NCBI RefSeq assembly: GCF_003024155.1
Contig: NZ_CP028136.1
Coordinates: forward strand, 1,736,001 to 1,800,000
Length of the DNA stretch: 64,000 nucleotides
Direction: 5' to 3'
Source: Christiangramia fulva
GTDB lineage: Bacteria > Bacteroidota > Bacteroidia > Flavobacteriales > Flavobacteriaceae
Position numbers and translations under genes: made by a program. Below, one piece after another: positions 54,334 to 61,956 of this stretch. How positions within the stretch are numbered: the first letter of the stretch is position 1; every line of letters begins with the position of its first letter. The notes beneath the pieces were generated by a model. The model made no database searches and was not told where the DNA came from. It saw nothing but the letters and a program-made list of their open reading frames with translations.

Positions 54334-54721
54334 TTAAAAAATCAGCGAACTCTTTTGAAAGACGAGTACCCTGTGCAATAAAATCTCCCCAACTGCGGTT
54401 TACTTTGATCCACTTCCCATCTACTAGAACATCCCAGCGTCTTCGCTTCAAGCTTAGACTCACCAAATTGTCCCGAATCGGATAATCATCAATTATCCGG
54501 GGCTCCATAAAGCCACTAGCTTTGTAATGGTGATTTTTATAAGTTTCAGGTATTTCCTTTTTCTCTTCCAAATAAATGGTAAGGCGATTAACATATAGAG
54601 GATCTTTAATTGGCTTTTTATCAAATCCAACAACATTAAAAAACATTAGCAATCCTTCAGGAAGGAATAGCTTTAGTAGGGATAGATCAGTCTCTTTGTT
54701 CATGCGGAAATTTATCTGCAA
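54317..54721 (-). CDS. Transposase N-terminal protein (ORF A)
   Basis: 134 residues, ATG at 54721 or 54703. It is the small upstream ORF of ISAon1-like elements (LLKLFLPEGLLMFFNVVGFDKK, VSLSLKRRRWDVLVDG, GTRLSKEFADFLKEGDR). It probably holds part of the DNA-binding region. The last 17 bp overlap ORF B in the next frame, at a homopolymer run suited to frameshifting. Confidence 0.82.
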   Translation of the reverse strand: MQINFRMNKETDLSLLKLFLPEGLLMFFNVVGFDKKPIKDPLYVNRLTIYLEEKKEIPETYKNHHYKASGFMEPRIIDDYPIRDNLVSLSLKRRRWDVLVDGKWIKVNRSWGDFIAQGTRLSKEFADFLKEGDR

Positions 54722-54772
54722 AGAAACTTCTTTTTCACTTTAGACCCAACTTTTGAGATTGATCCATAATAG

Positions 54773-55036
54773 TATTGAGTATTGAGTAGTTAGTCGTTAG
54801 AAGGGAGTCAAATTATTTTTAGAACGAACAGTCCAACAATCTAAAAATCCAGAAATCCAGTAATCTAAAGGCTGACACTTGCTAATTCCAGTTTCTATTA
54901 GTTTGAAGGACTACTTAAAATATTACTATTAGTCTTTATTCCTTTAACCTTATTCATTTTTAATGGATTGCTTCAAAGCCGGCTCCATCACCAGATCACT
55001 ACATCACTTCTTCACTACTTCACTTCTTCACTCTCT
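54773..55036. other. Gene-free stretch with low-complexity stutter repeats
   Basis: No gene supported. It contains repeated agtattg words (54770-54790), aatccag/aatctaaa words near 54840-54867, and a run of cactacttcac and cacttcttcac words near 55000-55032. These resemble the stutter repeats around 59500 and 60750-60980. Confidence 0.55.
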
Positions 55037-55074
55037 AAAAAAACTGCCTTTCCGGAAGAATCCAAAAAGGCAAT
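55037..55074 (-). terminator. Intrinsic terminator of the orphan small transcript
   Basis: Minus strand: TGCCTTT/AAAGGCA stem with an interior TCCGGA palindrome, then seven T residues. It starts one base after the stop of a short reading frame. Confidence 0.85.
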
Positions 55075-55220
55075 TTAGCTGGTCCAGTTATTTCCCCTTA
55101 ACCTGTAGAAGGACCAGAGTTTATTGGTGATACTCATATTGCTTATCACCTGGCTTATCATCAAATTATTCGAAAACGAAATAAAGTTTGCAAAAACGGC
55201 GGTATCAAACGCTGTAAATA
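55037..55220 (-). ncRNA. Orphan small transcript (about 185 nt), sRNA or microprotein gene
   Basis: A complete unit lies after the CoA-transferase gene: TGAT-N4-ATCA box (55258-55269), -7 box TACTTTTA (55227-55234), and a strong terminator ending at 55037. Inside, a minus frame with no stop runs to TAA at 55075. From the ATG at 55137 it encodes 20 residues (MSITNKLWSFYRLRGNNWTS) and from 55161 it encodes 28. Either a small RNA or a small protein could be the product. No match recognised. The 5' end is inferred from the -7 box. Confidence 0.5.
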
Positions 55221-55226
55221 CTGGTG

Positions 55227-55269
55227 TAAAAGTACACTCGGCATTGCTTATGAAATATGATAAAAATCA
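55227..55269 (-). promoter_or_regulatory. Crp/Fnr-type promoter of the orphan transcript
   Basis: TGATAAAAATCA palindrome, 23 bp, then TACTTTTA (-7). The box centre is about 43 bp before the inferred start site, a class II activator position. Sequence and spacing match the yceI promoter at 59310-59352. Confidence 0.6.
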
Positions 55270-55288
55270 GCTTTAATAGAATTTTGAA

Positions 55289-56566
55289 TCAAATATTCAG
55301 TCTTTCAAAAGTTTGTTTTGATAGCTCTTCGCGATGATCGGGATGCGCAATGGAAATCAGGGCTTTCGCTCTTTGCTTCATATTTTTTCCGAAGAGATCC
55401 ACGACGCCATATTCGGTGGCGATATAATGCACGTGAGCCCTGGTGGTGGTAACTCCGGCTCCTTCTTTAAGATAGGGAACGATTTTCGAGATCCCGTTTG
55501 CGGTGACTGAAGGCAGGGCGATAATGGCTTTTCCGCCTTCTGAAAGGGAAGCTCCGCGAATGAAATCCATTTGTCCGCCCACGCCGCTATACTGCAATTT
55601 TCCAATAGTATCGGCACAAACCTGTCCCGTGAGATCTATTTCAATTGCTGAATTGATCGCAGTGACTTTAGGATTTTGCCTAATGATCGAGGTATCGTTG
55701 GTATATGCGGCTTCTTTGAAATGCACCAGCGGATTATCATCTATAAAATTGTAGAGTTTAGGAGAACCCACGGCGAAACAGGTCACCAGTTTGCCTGTTT
55801 TTATTTCTTTTTCCTCGCCGGTGATCACTCCCTTTTCTATGAGTGGAAGCACACCATCTGAAAACATTTCGGTGTGTATCCCCAAACGTTTATGGTTTAT
55901 AAGGTTTTCAAGCACCACATTTGGGATACCGCCAATTCCCATTTGAAGGGTGGCGCCGTCTTCCACGAGCTCAGCCACATGTTTACCAATCTTTTTTTCA
56001 ATTTCGGATGGTTCGGAAACAGGTGCTGAAAGGATTGGCAGGTTTACTTCCATCGCCGCATCGATCTTGCTGATGTGGATGATACCATCACCATGCGTTC
56101 TTGGCACTTGCGGATTGATCTGTGCGATGATCTTTTTAGCATTCTGAATGGCGGGAATGGTAATATCTACTGAAACTCCCAAAGAACAAAATCCGTGTTT
56201 ATCAGGTGGAGAGACCTGTATAAAAGCACAATCTAAGGGAAGGATATTTCTACGAAAAAGCTGATGAACCTCGCTGAGAAAAATCGGGATATAAGCGCCG
56301 TTAACCGAGTTGACCGCTTTTCTCACGTTGCTGCTTACAAAACAGCTGTTTACCTTAAAGGCTTTATTGTAAGGCGGAATAGTGTAGGTGGCAGAACCTT
56401 CGGTATGTATCTGGATGATCTCGACATTTTCAAGTTCCCGGTATCTTTCACATAATGCTTGGATGAGGTTGTTGGGCGTCATGGCCGCTCCCTGGAAGAA
56501 AACCCTGTCTCCAGATTTCACTTCACTCACCGCTTCGGCAGGTGATACTACTTTAAAATCTCTCAT
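55289..56566 (-). CDS. Acetyl-CoA hydrolase/transferase family CoA-transferase
   Basis: 425-residue CoA-transferase resembling 4-hydroxybutyrate and acetate/succinate CoA-transferases. GDRVFFQGAAMTPNNLIQAL is near the N-terminus, HGFCSLGVSVDITIPAI near 135, QMGIGGIPNVVLENLI near 213, and the C-terminal ARAHVHYIATEYGVVDLFGK. The catalytic Glu should lie in the central block (FSDGVLPLIEKGVITG region), which I cannot place exactly. It follows yceI after a terminator, so it is probably its own unit. It may link acyl-CoA and free organic acid pools. Confidence 0.85.
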   Translation of the reverse strand: MRDFKVVSPAEAVSEVKSGDRVFFQGAAMTPNNLIQALCERYRELENVEIIQIHTEGSATYTIPPYNKAFKVNSCFVSSNVRKAVNSVNGAYIPIFLSEVHQLFRRNILPLDCAFIQVSPPDKHGFCSLGVSVDITIPAIQNAKKIIAQINPQVPRTHGDGIIHISKIDAAMEVNLPILSAPVSEPSEIEKKIGKHVAELVEDGATLQMGIGGIPNVVLENLINHKRLGIHTEMFSDGVLPLIEKGVITGEEKEIKTGKLVTCFAVGSPKLYNFIDDNPLVHFKEAAYTNDTSIIRQNPKVTAINSAIEIDLTGQVCADTIGKLQYSGVGGQMDFIRGASLSEGGKAIIALPSVTANGISKIVPYLKEGAGVTTTRAHVHYIATEYGVVDLFGKNMKQRAKALISIAHPDHREELSKQTFERLNI

Positions 56567-56637
56567 TTTAGTTCTTTTTCAGAAAAAAATTATGCTATGC
56601 TGAATCCTGTATAAGATTATTGCAGATCCCTTTTAAA

Positions 56638-56690
56638 TTAAAAATCTCCTCAAGTCTTAAAAATAAAGACTACAAGGAGATTAAAAAATT
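56638..56690. terminator. Terminator between yceI and the CoA-transferase gene
   Basis: Long stem AAATCTCCTcaAGTCTT/AAGACTacAAGGAGATT with A- and T-runs on both sides; downstream of the first yceI gene. Confidence 0.85.
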
Positions 56691-56700
56691 TTATGGGGTA

Positions 56701-57276
56701 TTATAAAATGTCTACGAGCGTTTGAAGGTTAAAATTAACCTCTATCATCTCGTTAACCTCAATCAGGCCAAGTGCTTTTACAGGAGGTTCAAGACCAAAA
56801 TCACGAATGTTCATTTCAAACCTTCCGCTGTAGGTCTTTCCGTCAATTTTGACCGGAAGACTGTATTTGTTGCTCTGGCCGGCCATTTGTACAGTAATGT
56901 AGGCTTTGGCATAACTTTCAGATATAATTTTGATTCGATTGACAGAAATGACAATTTCAGGATATTTCTGCGCCTGCAGGAGATCCCAAAGATCATCATT
57001 CATTTTTCTATGTCCGCAGTCAAAACCTCTTGTTTCCAGGTGTAAGGCCAGAGATTTAAAATAAAGGTTATCTCCGTCAGTAGTAAACTCAAGATTTTTT
57101 GGTGCGCCAATAAGTTCAGTATTAAATCGGCAGTTGAATTTGTTCACGTTGGTACTTCCCGCGATCACAAGTTCGCTTTTAGGAGAGATCTTCACTATAG
57201 CCTTATCAAAATCTTTCTGAGCAGTAATACAGGTGCAGAAAATCACACTGAGTATTGAGGTTAAGAGAGTTTTCAT
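56701..57276 (-). CDS. YceI family periplasmic protein (first copy)
   Basis: 191 residues with signal peptide (MKTLLTSILSVIFCTCITAQ). The YceI lipocalin-like barrel is recognisable (ELVIAGSTNVNKFNCRF, YPEIVISVNRIKI, ITVQMAGQSNKYSLPVKIDGKTYSGRFEMNIRDFGLEPPVKALGLIEV). YceI proteins bind polyisoprenoid or fatty-acid-like lipids. It is more divergent than the second copy at 58694. A near-perfect palindrome (57315-57335) lies upstream. Confidence 0.85.
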   Translation of the reverse strand: MKTLLTSILSVIFCTCITAQKDFDKAIVKISPKSELVIAGSTNVNKFNCRFNTELIGAPKNLEFTTDGDNLYFKSLALHLETRGFDCGHRKMNDDLWDLLQAQKYPEIVISVNRIKIISESYAKAYITVQMAGQSNKYSLPVKIDGKTYSGRFEMNIRDFGLEPPVKALGLIEVNEMIEVNFNLQTLVDIL

Positions 57277-57314
57277 GGCTTCAGATTTTGAATTTGTACC
57301 CGAACTTTTTGGGG

Positions 57315-57335
57315 TTTTCTGAATATTTCAGAAAA
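57315..57335. promoter_or_regulatory. Perfect palindrome TTTTCTGAA-tat-TTCAGAAAA
   Basis: 9-bp arms around three bases, 39 bp upstream of the first yceI gene. Flanking AACTTTTT/AAAAAGTT extends the symmetry. It could be an operator or part of a terminator. Confidence 0.4.
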
Positions 57336-57360
57336 AGTTGTAATTTTCAAAGCTTGAAAG

Positions 57361-57391
57361 GAACCTGCCGGAGGATTATCGCGGCAGGTTC
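57361..57391 (-). terminator. GC hairpin after the porin gene
   Basis: GAACCTGCCG/CGGCAGGTTC, 10 bp stem, 15 bp beyond the porin stop. The T-tract on the minus strand is poor. Confidence 0.55.
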
Positions 57392-57405
57392 TGATCAACA
57401 CCAAC

Positions 57406-58668
57406 TTAGAAACTAATGGCAGCTTCTAGAGTAAAGCCTTTGAAGTTTCCTCCGGAATAGATACTACCGGCTGGATAATCATTATAATTCTGGTTAACAT
57501 ATTCAACTTTTGCAAGGATATTTTTGGTCATAAACCATCCTGCGCCCAGCTGGAATCTGTTTACTGAAACATCATTTATTAAAGGAGTACCTTCTGTTGG
57601 GGTCACAAGTTTACCATCTGCAGTATTGTAACGTGCTCCAATGTAAAGATCATCATCAGTTCCGAAACGGTATACAAGTTCTCCTGAATACTGGTTCCAA
57701 TCCACATTGTCTGATCCTGAAGCTGATTCGAAGATTCCGAAGAATTCAAGTCCGCCATATTTCAGGAATGGGTTGATCATGAAAGAAGTAAGTTCAGTTC
57801 CAAATTCCGGGTTTACACGTCCGGCTCTAAAAGAACCTTCCATTACATTGTAATATCTTGTTCCTGCACGGTCACCGGCATAAAGATATTGAGTACCACC
57901 GTGTGCTCCCATTTGTCTTTGAGGAGATGAGAAAACAGAACCTGTAAGTCTGAATCTCAAACCTTCAGTAGCCTGGTTGTCATATCCCACTTTTGCAAGG
58001 AATGAAGGATCGGTATCAACATCTAAGGTAGACTGGTTTAGTTTACTGTTAGTGAATCCAACCATAGCAAACCAGGGTCCTCCAAAGTAGTACACCTCGG
58101 CACCAACTTCTGTAGTAAAGCTATCCATCAGGTAGTTACCAACAAATGGGTTGTATAAAGCCATCGCGTTGTCGGTTCTTCTAAAGTGGGCATCACCATA
58201 GTTGTTTTCCATGTGACCAATCTTGATTCTTAAGTGGTCCATAAGCCCTTCAGCAAATCCTTCGCTGATAAAGTCAAGCTTGTCAATTTGAATATAACCA
58301 CCTTTTACATAGGCTTCATTATGGTGTTGAGAAGAAAGATAGGTTCTCAAGTGCATTCTCACACCGTCATAAAGGGCAACATCAAGGTCAAGGTTGGCAG
58401 TTGCCAGGTTAAAGTTTCCTTCAAGATCTGCAAGGTTATTCAGGTCGTTTTCGTGGCTTAGATCCTGGAACTGAATGGTGGAAGCGCCACCTACTCTTAC
58501 ATGTACGCCATCATAAGTACTTACGGTATCTTTGTTCGCTTCAAATTGATCGATACCGCGTTGGTCGGGATATCTAAAGTTTTGAAGATCACGTTGGTTT
58601 TGGGCAGCTAAAGGTAGGGCTGCCAGTGCTAGAAGCACGATCGTTACATATTTACTAATAGTTTTCAT
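57406..58668 (-). CDS. Outer-membrane porin-like beta-barrel
   Basis: 420 residues with a signal peptide (about 1-22, ALPLAAQ) and a barrel with alternating strands ending in GFTLEAAISF, a typical C-terminal Phe. Segments such as VRVGGASTIQFQDLSHEND, MHLRTYLSSQHHNEAYVKGGYIQIDKLDF and KIGHMENNYGDAHFRRTDNAM resemble Bacteroidetes porins of the OprO/P-like group. It lies 25 bp after the second yceI gene, so the two form an operon. Transported solute unknown. Confidence 0.78.
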   Translation of the reverse strand: MKTISKYVTIVLLALAALPLAAQNQRDLQNFRYPDQRGIDQFEANKDTVSTYDGVHVRVGGASTIQFQDLSHENDLNNLADLEGNFNLATANLDLDVALYDGVRMHLRTYLSSQHHNEAYVKGGYIQIDKLDFISEGFAEGLMDHLRIKIGHMENNYGDAHFRRTDNAMALYNPFVGNYLMDSFTTEVGAEVYYFGGPWFAMVGFTNSKLNQSTLDVDTDPSFLAKVGYDNQATEGLRFRLTGSVFSSPQRQMGAHGGTQYLYAGDRAGTRYYNVMEGSFRAGRVNPEFGTELTSFMINPFLKYGGLEFFGIFESASGSDNVDWNQYSGELVYRFGTDDDLYIGARYNTADGKLVTPTEGTPLINDVSVNRFQLGAGWFMTKNILAKVEYVNQNYNDYPAGSIYSGGNFKGFTLEAAISF

Positions 58669-58693
58669 TTTGTTTAAATGTTTAGGTTGAAGT

Positions 58694-59284
58694 TTATTTA
58701 ATGAAATGTGTTTCGAATTTAATTGTTACGTTCTCACCGGTAGAGATGGTGCCGAACATAGCTGTTGGAGGTTCAATATTATAATCGGTCATATTTAATT
58801 TATAGTTTCCTTTTAGAATTATCTCGTTTCCTTTTACCATGAGGTTGAAAGTAAGATTGATCTCTTTTTTCACTCCGGCGAGTTCCAGAGTTCCGGTAGT
58901 ATTTACCTTATAAGAATCTGTACCAGAGGCTTCGATGCTTTTCACATCTTTTAGCTGAAACGAAATCTTTTTGTAAGAATTGGTTTTAAGCGCGTTGTAG
59001 GTGTTTTTGTCCATCCCGCTTTTTCCGCTTTTAAGGCTTTCGGCCATAACGGTAAAATTAAGTTGCTCGAGTTCTTCAAGTTTACCTTCGTCAAACTCGG
59101 CTTTCAGGTTTCCACTGAAGCTTTCCGCTTCAAGGCTCCAGTCATGGATGTTGGAAGTTCCGTCCACCAGTACATAAGAAGGTTTTTGGTTCAGGGTATA
59201 AGATTGTGCTTTCAAAGAAAGGTTTGTGCCAAATCCCAGAAGAAGTACAATCAGTAAAAATTTAAGGTTACCATTAGCTTTCAT
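58694..59284 (-). CDS. YceI family periplasmic protein (second copy)
   Basis: 196 residues from ATG 59284 (MKANGNLKFLLIVLLLGFG), which begins a clean signal peptide; the longer in-frame start at 59461 lies upstream of the promoter. Barrel features: YVLVDGTSNIHDWSLEAESFSGNLKAEF, SYKKISFQLKDVKSI, LTFNLMVKGNEIILKGNYKLNMTDYNIEPPTAMFGTISTGENVTIKFETHF. It is first gene of a yceI-porin unit driven by a promoter with a Crp/Fnr-type box. Confidence 0.88.
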   Translation of the reverse strand: MKANGNLKFLLIVLLLGFGTNLSLKAQSYTLNQKPSYVLVDGTSNIHDWSLEAESFSGNLKAEFDEGKLEELEQLNFTVMAESLKSGKSGMDKNTYNALKTNSYKKISFQLKDVKSIEASGTDSYKVNTTGTLELAGVKKEINLTFNLMVKGNEIILKGNYKLNMTDYNIEPPTAMFGTISTGENVTIKFETHFIK

Positions 59285-59309
59285 AATTAATTGCTTTTTA
59301 AAATCTATA

Positions 59310-59352
59310 CAAAGTTGCGGCAGGAATGCCTCATGAAATATGATGGAAATCA
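59310..59352 (-). promoter_or_regulatory. Crp/Fnr-type promoter of yceI-porin
   Basis: TGATGGAAATCA palindrome (59341-59352), 23 bp, then CAACTTTG (59310-59317) as a -7 box. Spacing is identical to the orphan transcript promoter (55227-55269). The two share ATGAAATA next to the box. Confidence 0.6.
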
Positions 59353-59529
59353 GGTTTTGGATAAATAGTAAGTAATAGTAAAAGAGGACTCTTTTGTCTT
59401 TAATTATGAGGCTTGAGCCGATTTTTAGCTTAGCTTGATTTACAGCCAGTTCAATGAACAATTATGGGTGAGCAATTATCAATAAATATGTATAAGCGAT
59501 TATTGGATGGTTGGATCATTAGAATATTA

Positions 59530-59640
59530 GATGATGAGAAAATGAGATGATGAGAAAATGAGATGATGAGATGATGAGGTGATGAGGTGATGAGGTGATG
59601 AGGTGATGAGATGATGAGAGAATGAGATGATGAGAGAATC
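59530..59640. repeat. GATGAG/GATGAGGT microsatellite
   Basis: About 110 bp of tandem gatgag words with interspersed aaaatgag and gtgatgag variants. Confidence 0.9.
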
Positions 59641-59966
59641 TAGAGATTCTTTAAGAATTAATCCAAATACTTTTATACAATATACTTTATACAAAATCGT
59701 CCCGGACCTTCTTTGGAGTCTTTTCGAAACGGAACCTGCATGCCGTTGGGTAGGCGTGGCGGAGTGAGAAATCTCAAAGTAAAAACTAATCTTTATGAAG
59801 TATACTGTAGATTGTAAAGTAAAGAGAGATTTCTGCACTTCCCAGATAGGCAAAGCATAACGAAAGTATAAGGAAGATATAGAGGAAGTATAGGGGAGAT
59901 ACGGCATACCTGTATATTAGTTAGCAGTTAGCAGTAGAAATTGATACCGCTACTATTAATCGAGCA

Positions 59967-60686
59967 GTCATTTCGAAACGAAGCATAGCGGAGTGAGAAA
60001 TCTCAAAATGAGAACCTCAATCTTTAAAAAAAACCTTTGGAATACATCGTGAGATTTCTCGTCGCCCCGAATCCTCGGGACTCTGTCGAAATGACTCCAA
60101 GTATTAAAGGAAAGACCTCATTTCGAAACGCAGCGTAGCGGAGTGAGAAATCTCAAGGTTAGAACTGCAATGTTTAAAAGAATTCCGGGTAATGAATCAT
60201 GAGATTTCTCGTCGCCCCGATTCCTCGGGTAGCAGGGGAAATTGATACCGCTACTATTAATCGAGCAGTCATTTCGAAACGAAGCATAGTGGAGTGAGAA
60301 ATCTCAAAATGAGAACCTCAATCTTTAAGTAGCCTTTTGAATACATCGTGAGATTTCTCGTCGCCCCGAATCCTCGGGGCTCGCTCGAAATGACTCCACG
60401 TATTAAAGGAAAGACTGTCATTTCGAAACGAAGCATAGCGGAGTGAGAAATCTCAAGGTTAGAACTGCATTTTTTAAAAGTAGCCTTTGGAATACATCAT
60501 GAGATTTCTCGTCGCCCCGAATCCTCGGGGCTCGCTCGAAATGACCGAAACAACTGTCATTTCGAAACGGAGCGTAGCGGAGTGAGAAATCTCAAAATGA
60601 GAACTTCAATCTTTAAAAATAGCCTTTGGAATACATCATGAGATTTCTCGTCGCCCCGAATCCTCGGAGCTCTGTCGAAATGACTA
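59967..60686. repeat. Five tandem copies of a 130-150 bp palindromic repeat
   Basis: Units start near 59967, 60117, 60266, 60417 and 60557. Each begins (g)tcatttcgaaacg, contains gagtgagaaatctca, a 45-60 nt centre, then tgagatttctcgtcgcccc and ends tcgaaatgac, so each unit is a large inverted repeat. Units 1+2 and 3+4 form a higher-order pair of about 300 bp (59939 and 60240 share attgataccgctactattaa before unit 1 and 3). A degenerate unit is at 59723-59795. Confidence 0.88.
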
Positions 60687-61086
60687 CGCCTAAAGGGATT
60701 CAGGATTCAAAATTCCGGATTCAATATTCAGGATATTTATAACCTGCCTTAATTTTTTTAACTCAAAACTCTGAACTCCAAAAGCCTTATAGCTGAATTT
60801 CAATTATCAATTATCCATTGATTATGGAGACTGCTTCGGTCGTTACATTCTCTCGCAGTGAAGGTTTTAAAGGTTTAAGGTATACTGTCTAAGTAATAAC
60901 CGAAAAAATCGCATATAGCTTATCGCTTAAGGCATAGTTTCAATTATCAATTATCAATTATCAATTGTCCATTTTCCATTAAGAATAGATTTTAGTTACT
61001 TTGCACTGTATTTCTATATTCTCCACTCTTTACGAGCCACCCTACTGCGAGAATTAGAACAAAAATTAATTTGCTAAAGTCGCAGT

Positions 61087-61560
61087 ATGCCCTGGTATGT
61101 AGTACGCACCAAGCCACAACATGAAATAAAATCGGCCAGGATCCTGGAAGAGCTGGGGATGGAAGTCTTTTGTCCCACCATCCAGGAGATCAGGCAGTGG
61201 AGTGACCGGAAGAAGAAGGTCACCTTGCCTCTTTTTAAGTCCTATTTATTTGTAAATGCAACTCCTAATAATCGAAACCGTGTTTTTGAAGCTCCTGGCG
61301 TCCTTAATTTTTTATACTGGCAAAAGCAGCCTGCCATAGCCAGGAAAGAGGAAATTGAAACCATCAAAACCTGGCTGAACAATGACAAGATCGAGGGACT
61401 CGAAGTAGGGCAATTCCAGCTCGGCGAGGAGCTAAGCATAAAGAACGGGAAATTTGCCAATAAAAAAGCCATTGTTAAGGAAGTTGGCAAGCGCCAGCTT
61501 AAACTTATTCTTCCGGAATTAGGATGGACTTTAACCGCTAATATTCAGGATGTTATATAG
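61087..61560 (+). CDS. NusG-like (UpxY-type) transcription antiterminator
   Basis: 157-residue specialised NusG paralogue with a NusG N-terminal domain (MPWYVVRTKPQHEIKSARILEELG, FKSYLFVNATPNNR) and a KOW-like C-terminus (LSIKNGKFANKKAIVKEVGKRQLKLIL). UpxY and RfaH-like proteins let RNA polymerase read through long surface-polysaccharide operons. It is the first gene here, followed by a structured leader and manC-gmd, which fits. The promoter is near 61000-61010 (TTACTTTG). Confidence 0.88.
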   Translation: MPWYVVRTKPQHEIKSARILEELGMEVFCPTIQEIRQWSDRKKKVTLPLFKSYLFVNATPNNRNRVFEAPGVLNFLYWQKQPAIARKEEIETIKTWLNNDKIEGLEVGQFQLGEELSIKNGKFANKKAIVKEVGKRQLKLILPELGWTLTANIQDVI

Positions 61561-61724
61561 ATAATTAAGATTATTTTAACCTGAAATTCTTATCATTTTA
61601 TACTTTCCTTTGAATAAACCTTTACGGAAATCCGTAATCATTGAGGAATATTTAAAACTAAGAGTATTAATAGTTAAAAATTTAACATTCGATGTTTCCT
61701 CATTTTCACATTTCGTTATAATTT

Positions 61725-61880
61725 AGCCGCGTAAAAATACGCCTGAACCGAATCCCTACTTATGACCCTACCTGGCCGAGCCCGGCCGGAATAAATCCTT
61801 AAGGTTTAGCGAATTAAAATTTTTACGGGAGTTACAGCATGTGACTCACGGCGGCGAAGCCCTGTTTTATTGTGATTGTT
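61725..61880 (+). ncRNA. Structured leader RNA candidate upstream of manC
   Basis: The 396-bp gap between the NusG-like gene and manC contains nested pairings. Local hairpin GCGTA/TACGC (61729-61742). Alternative long-range pair CGTAAAAAT (61730-61738) with ATTTTTACG (61819-61827). GGCC/GGCC hairpin (61774-61787), TAAATCC/GGTTTA with a bulge (61792-61808), GAGTTAC/GTGACTC (61829-61847), GGC/GCC (61853-61861). The first two are mutually exclusive. It may be the recruitment site for the antiterminator or a ligand-sensing leader. No known class recognised. Confidence 0.5.
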
Positions 61881-61956
61881 TATTCAGGATTATTTATTAA
61901 ACTTTTTAGGAATCTAAAGCCTCTTTCAGTGCTTCAGCCAGAAGAAAATAGAATTT

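Larger units (their letters stand above)
53309..54766 (-). mobile_element. ISL3-type insertion sequence (ISAon1-like), 1458 bp
   Basis: Two overlapping minus-strand ORFs encode an N-terminal protein and a DDE transposase. Ends are imperfect inverted repeats sharing TGGATCAA at the tips and TGGGT ten bases further in (53309-53331 and its complement at 54744-54766). A 6-bp direct repeat TAATAG flanks the element (53303-53308 and 54767-54772), the probable target duplication. It is inserted just beyond the tRNA-Gln duplicate. Confidence 0.87.
59285..61086. other. 1.8-kb gene-free, repeat-packed region
   Basis: No credible gene. From left to right it holds the yceI promoter, a GATGAG microsatellite (59530-59640), and a degenerate palindromic unit (59723-59795). 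Five tandem palindromic units follow (59967-60686). Then come stutter repeats (aactcaaaactctgaactcc at 60759, caattatcaattatc words at 60801 and 60942-60981) and the promoter area of the NusG-like gene. The short open frames here are translated repeats. Confidence 0.8.

Noticed and set aside
59527..59907. 126-codon minus ORF
   Set aside because: Its second half is a translated GATGAG microsatellite (SPHHLITSSSHH) and the first half is a translated degenerate palindromic unit.
59967..60686. CRISPR array
   Set aside because: Units of 130-150 bp are themselves inverted repeats, there are no uniform short repeats with unique spacers, and no cas genes are nearby.
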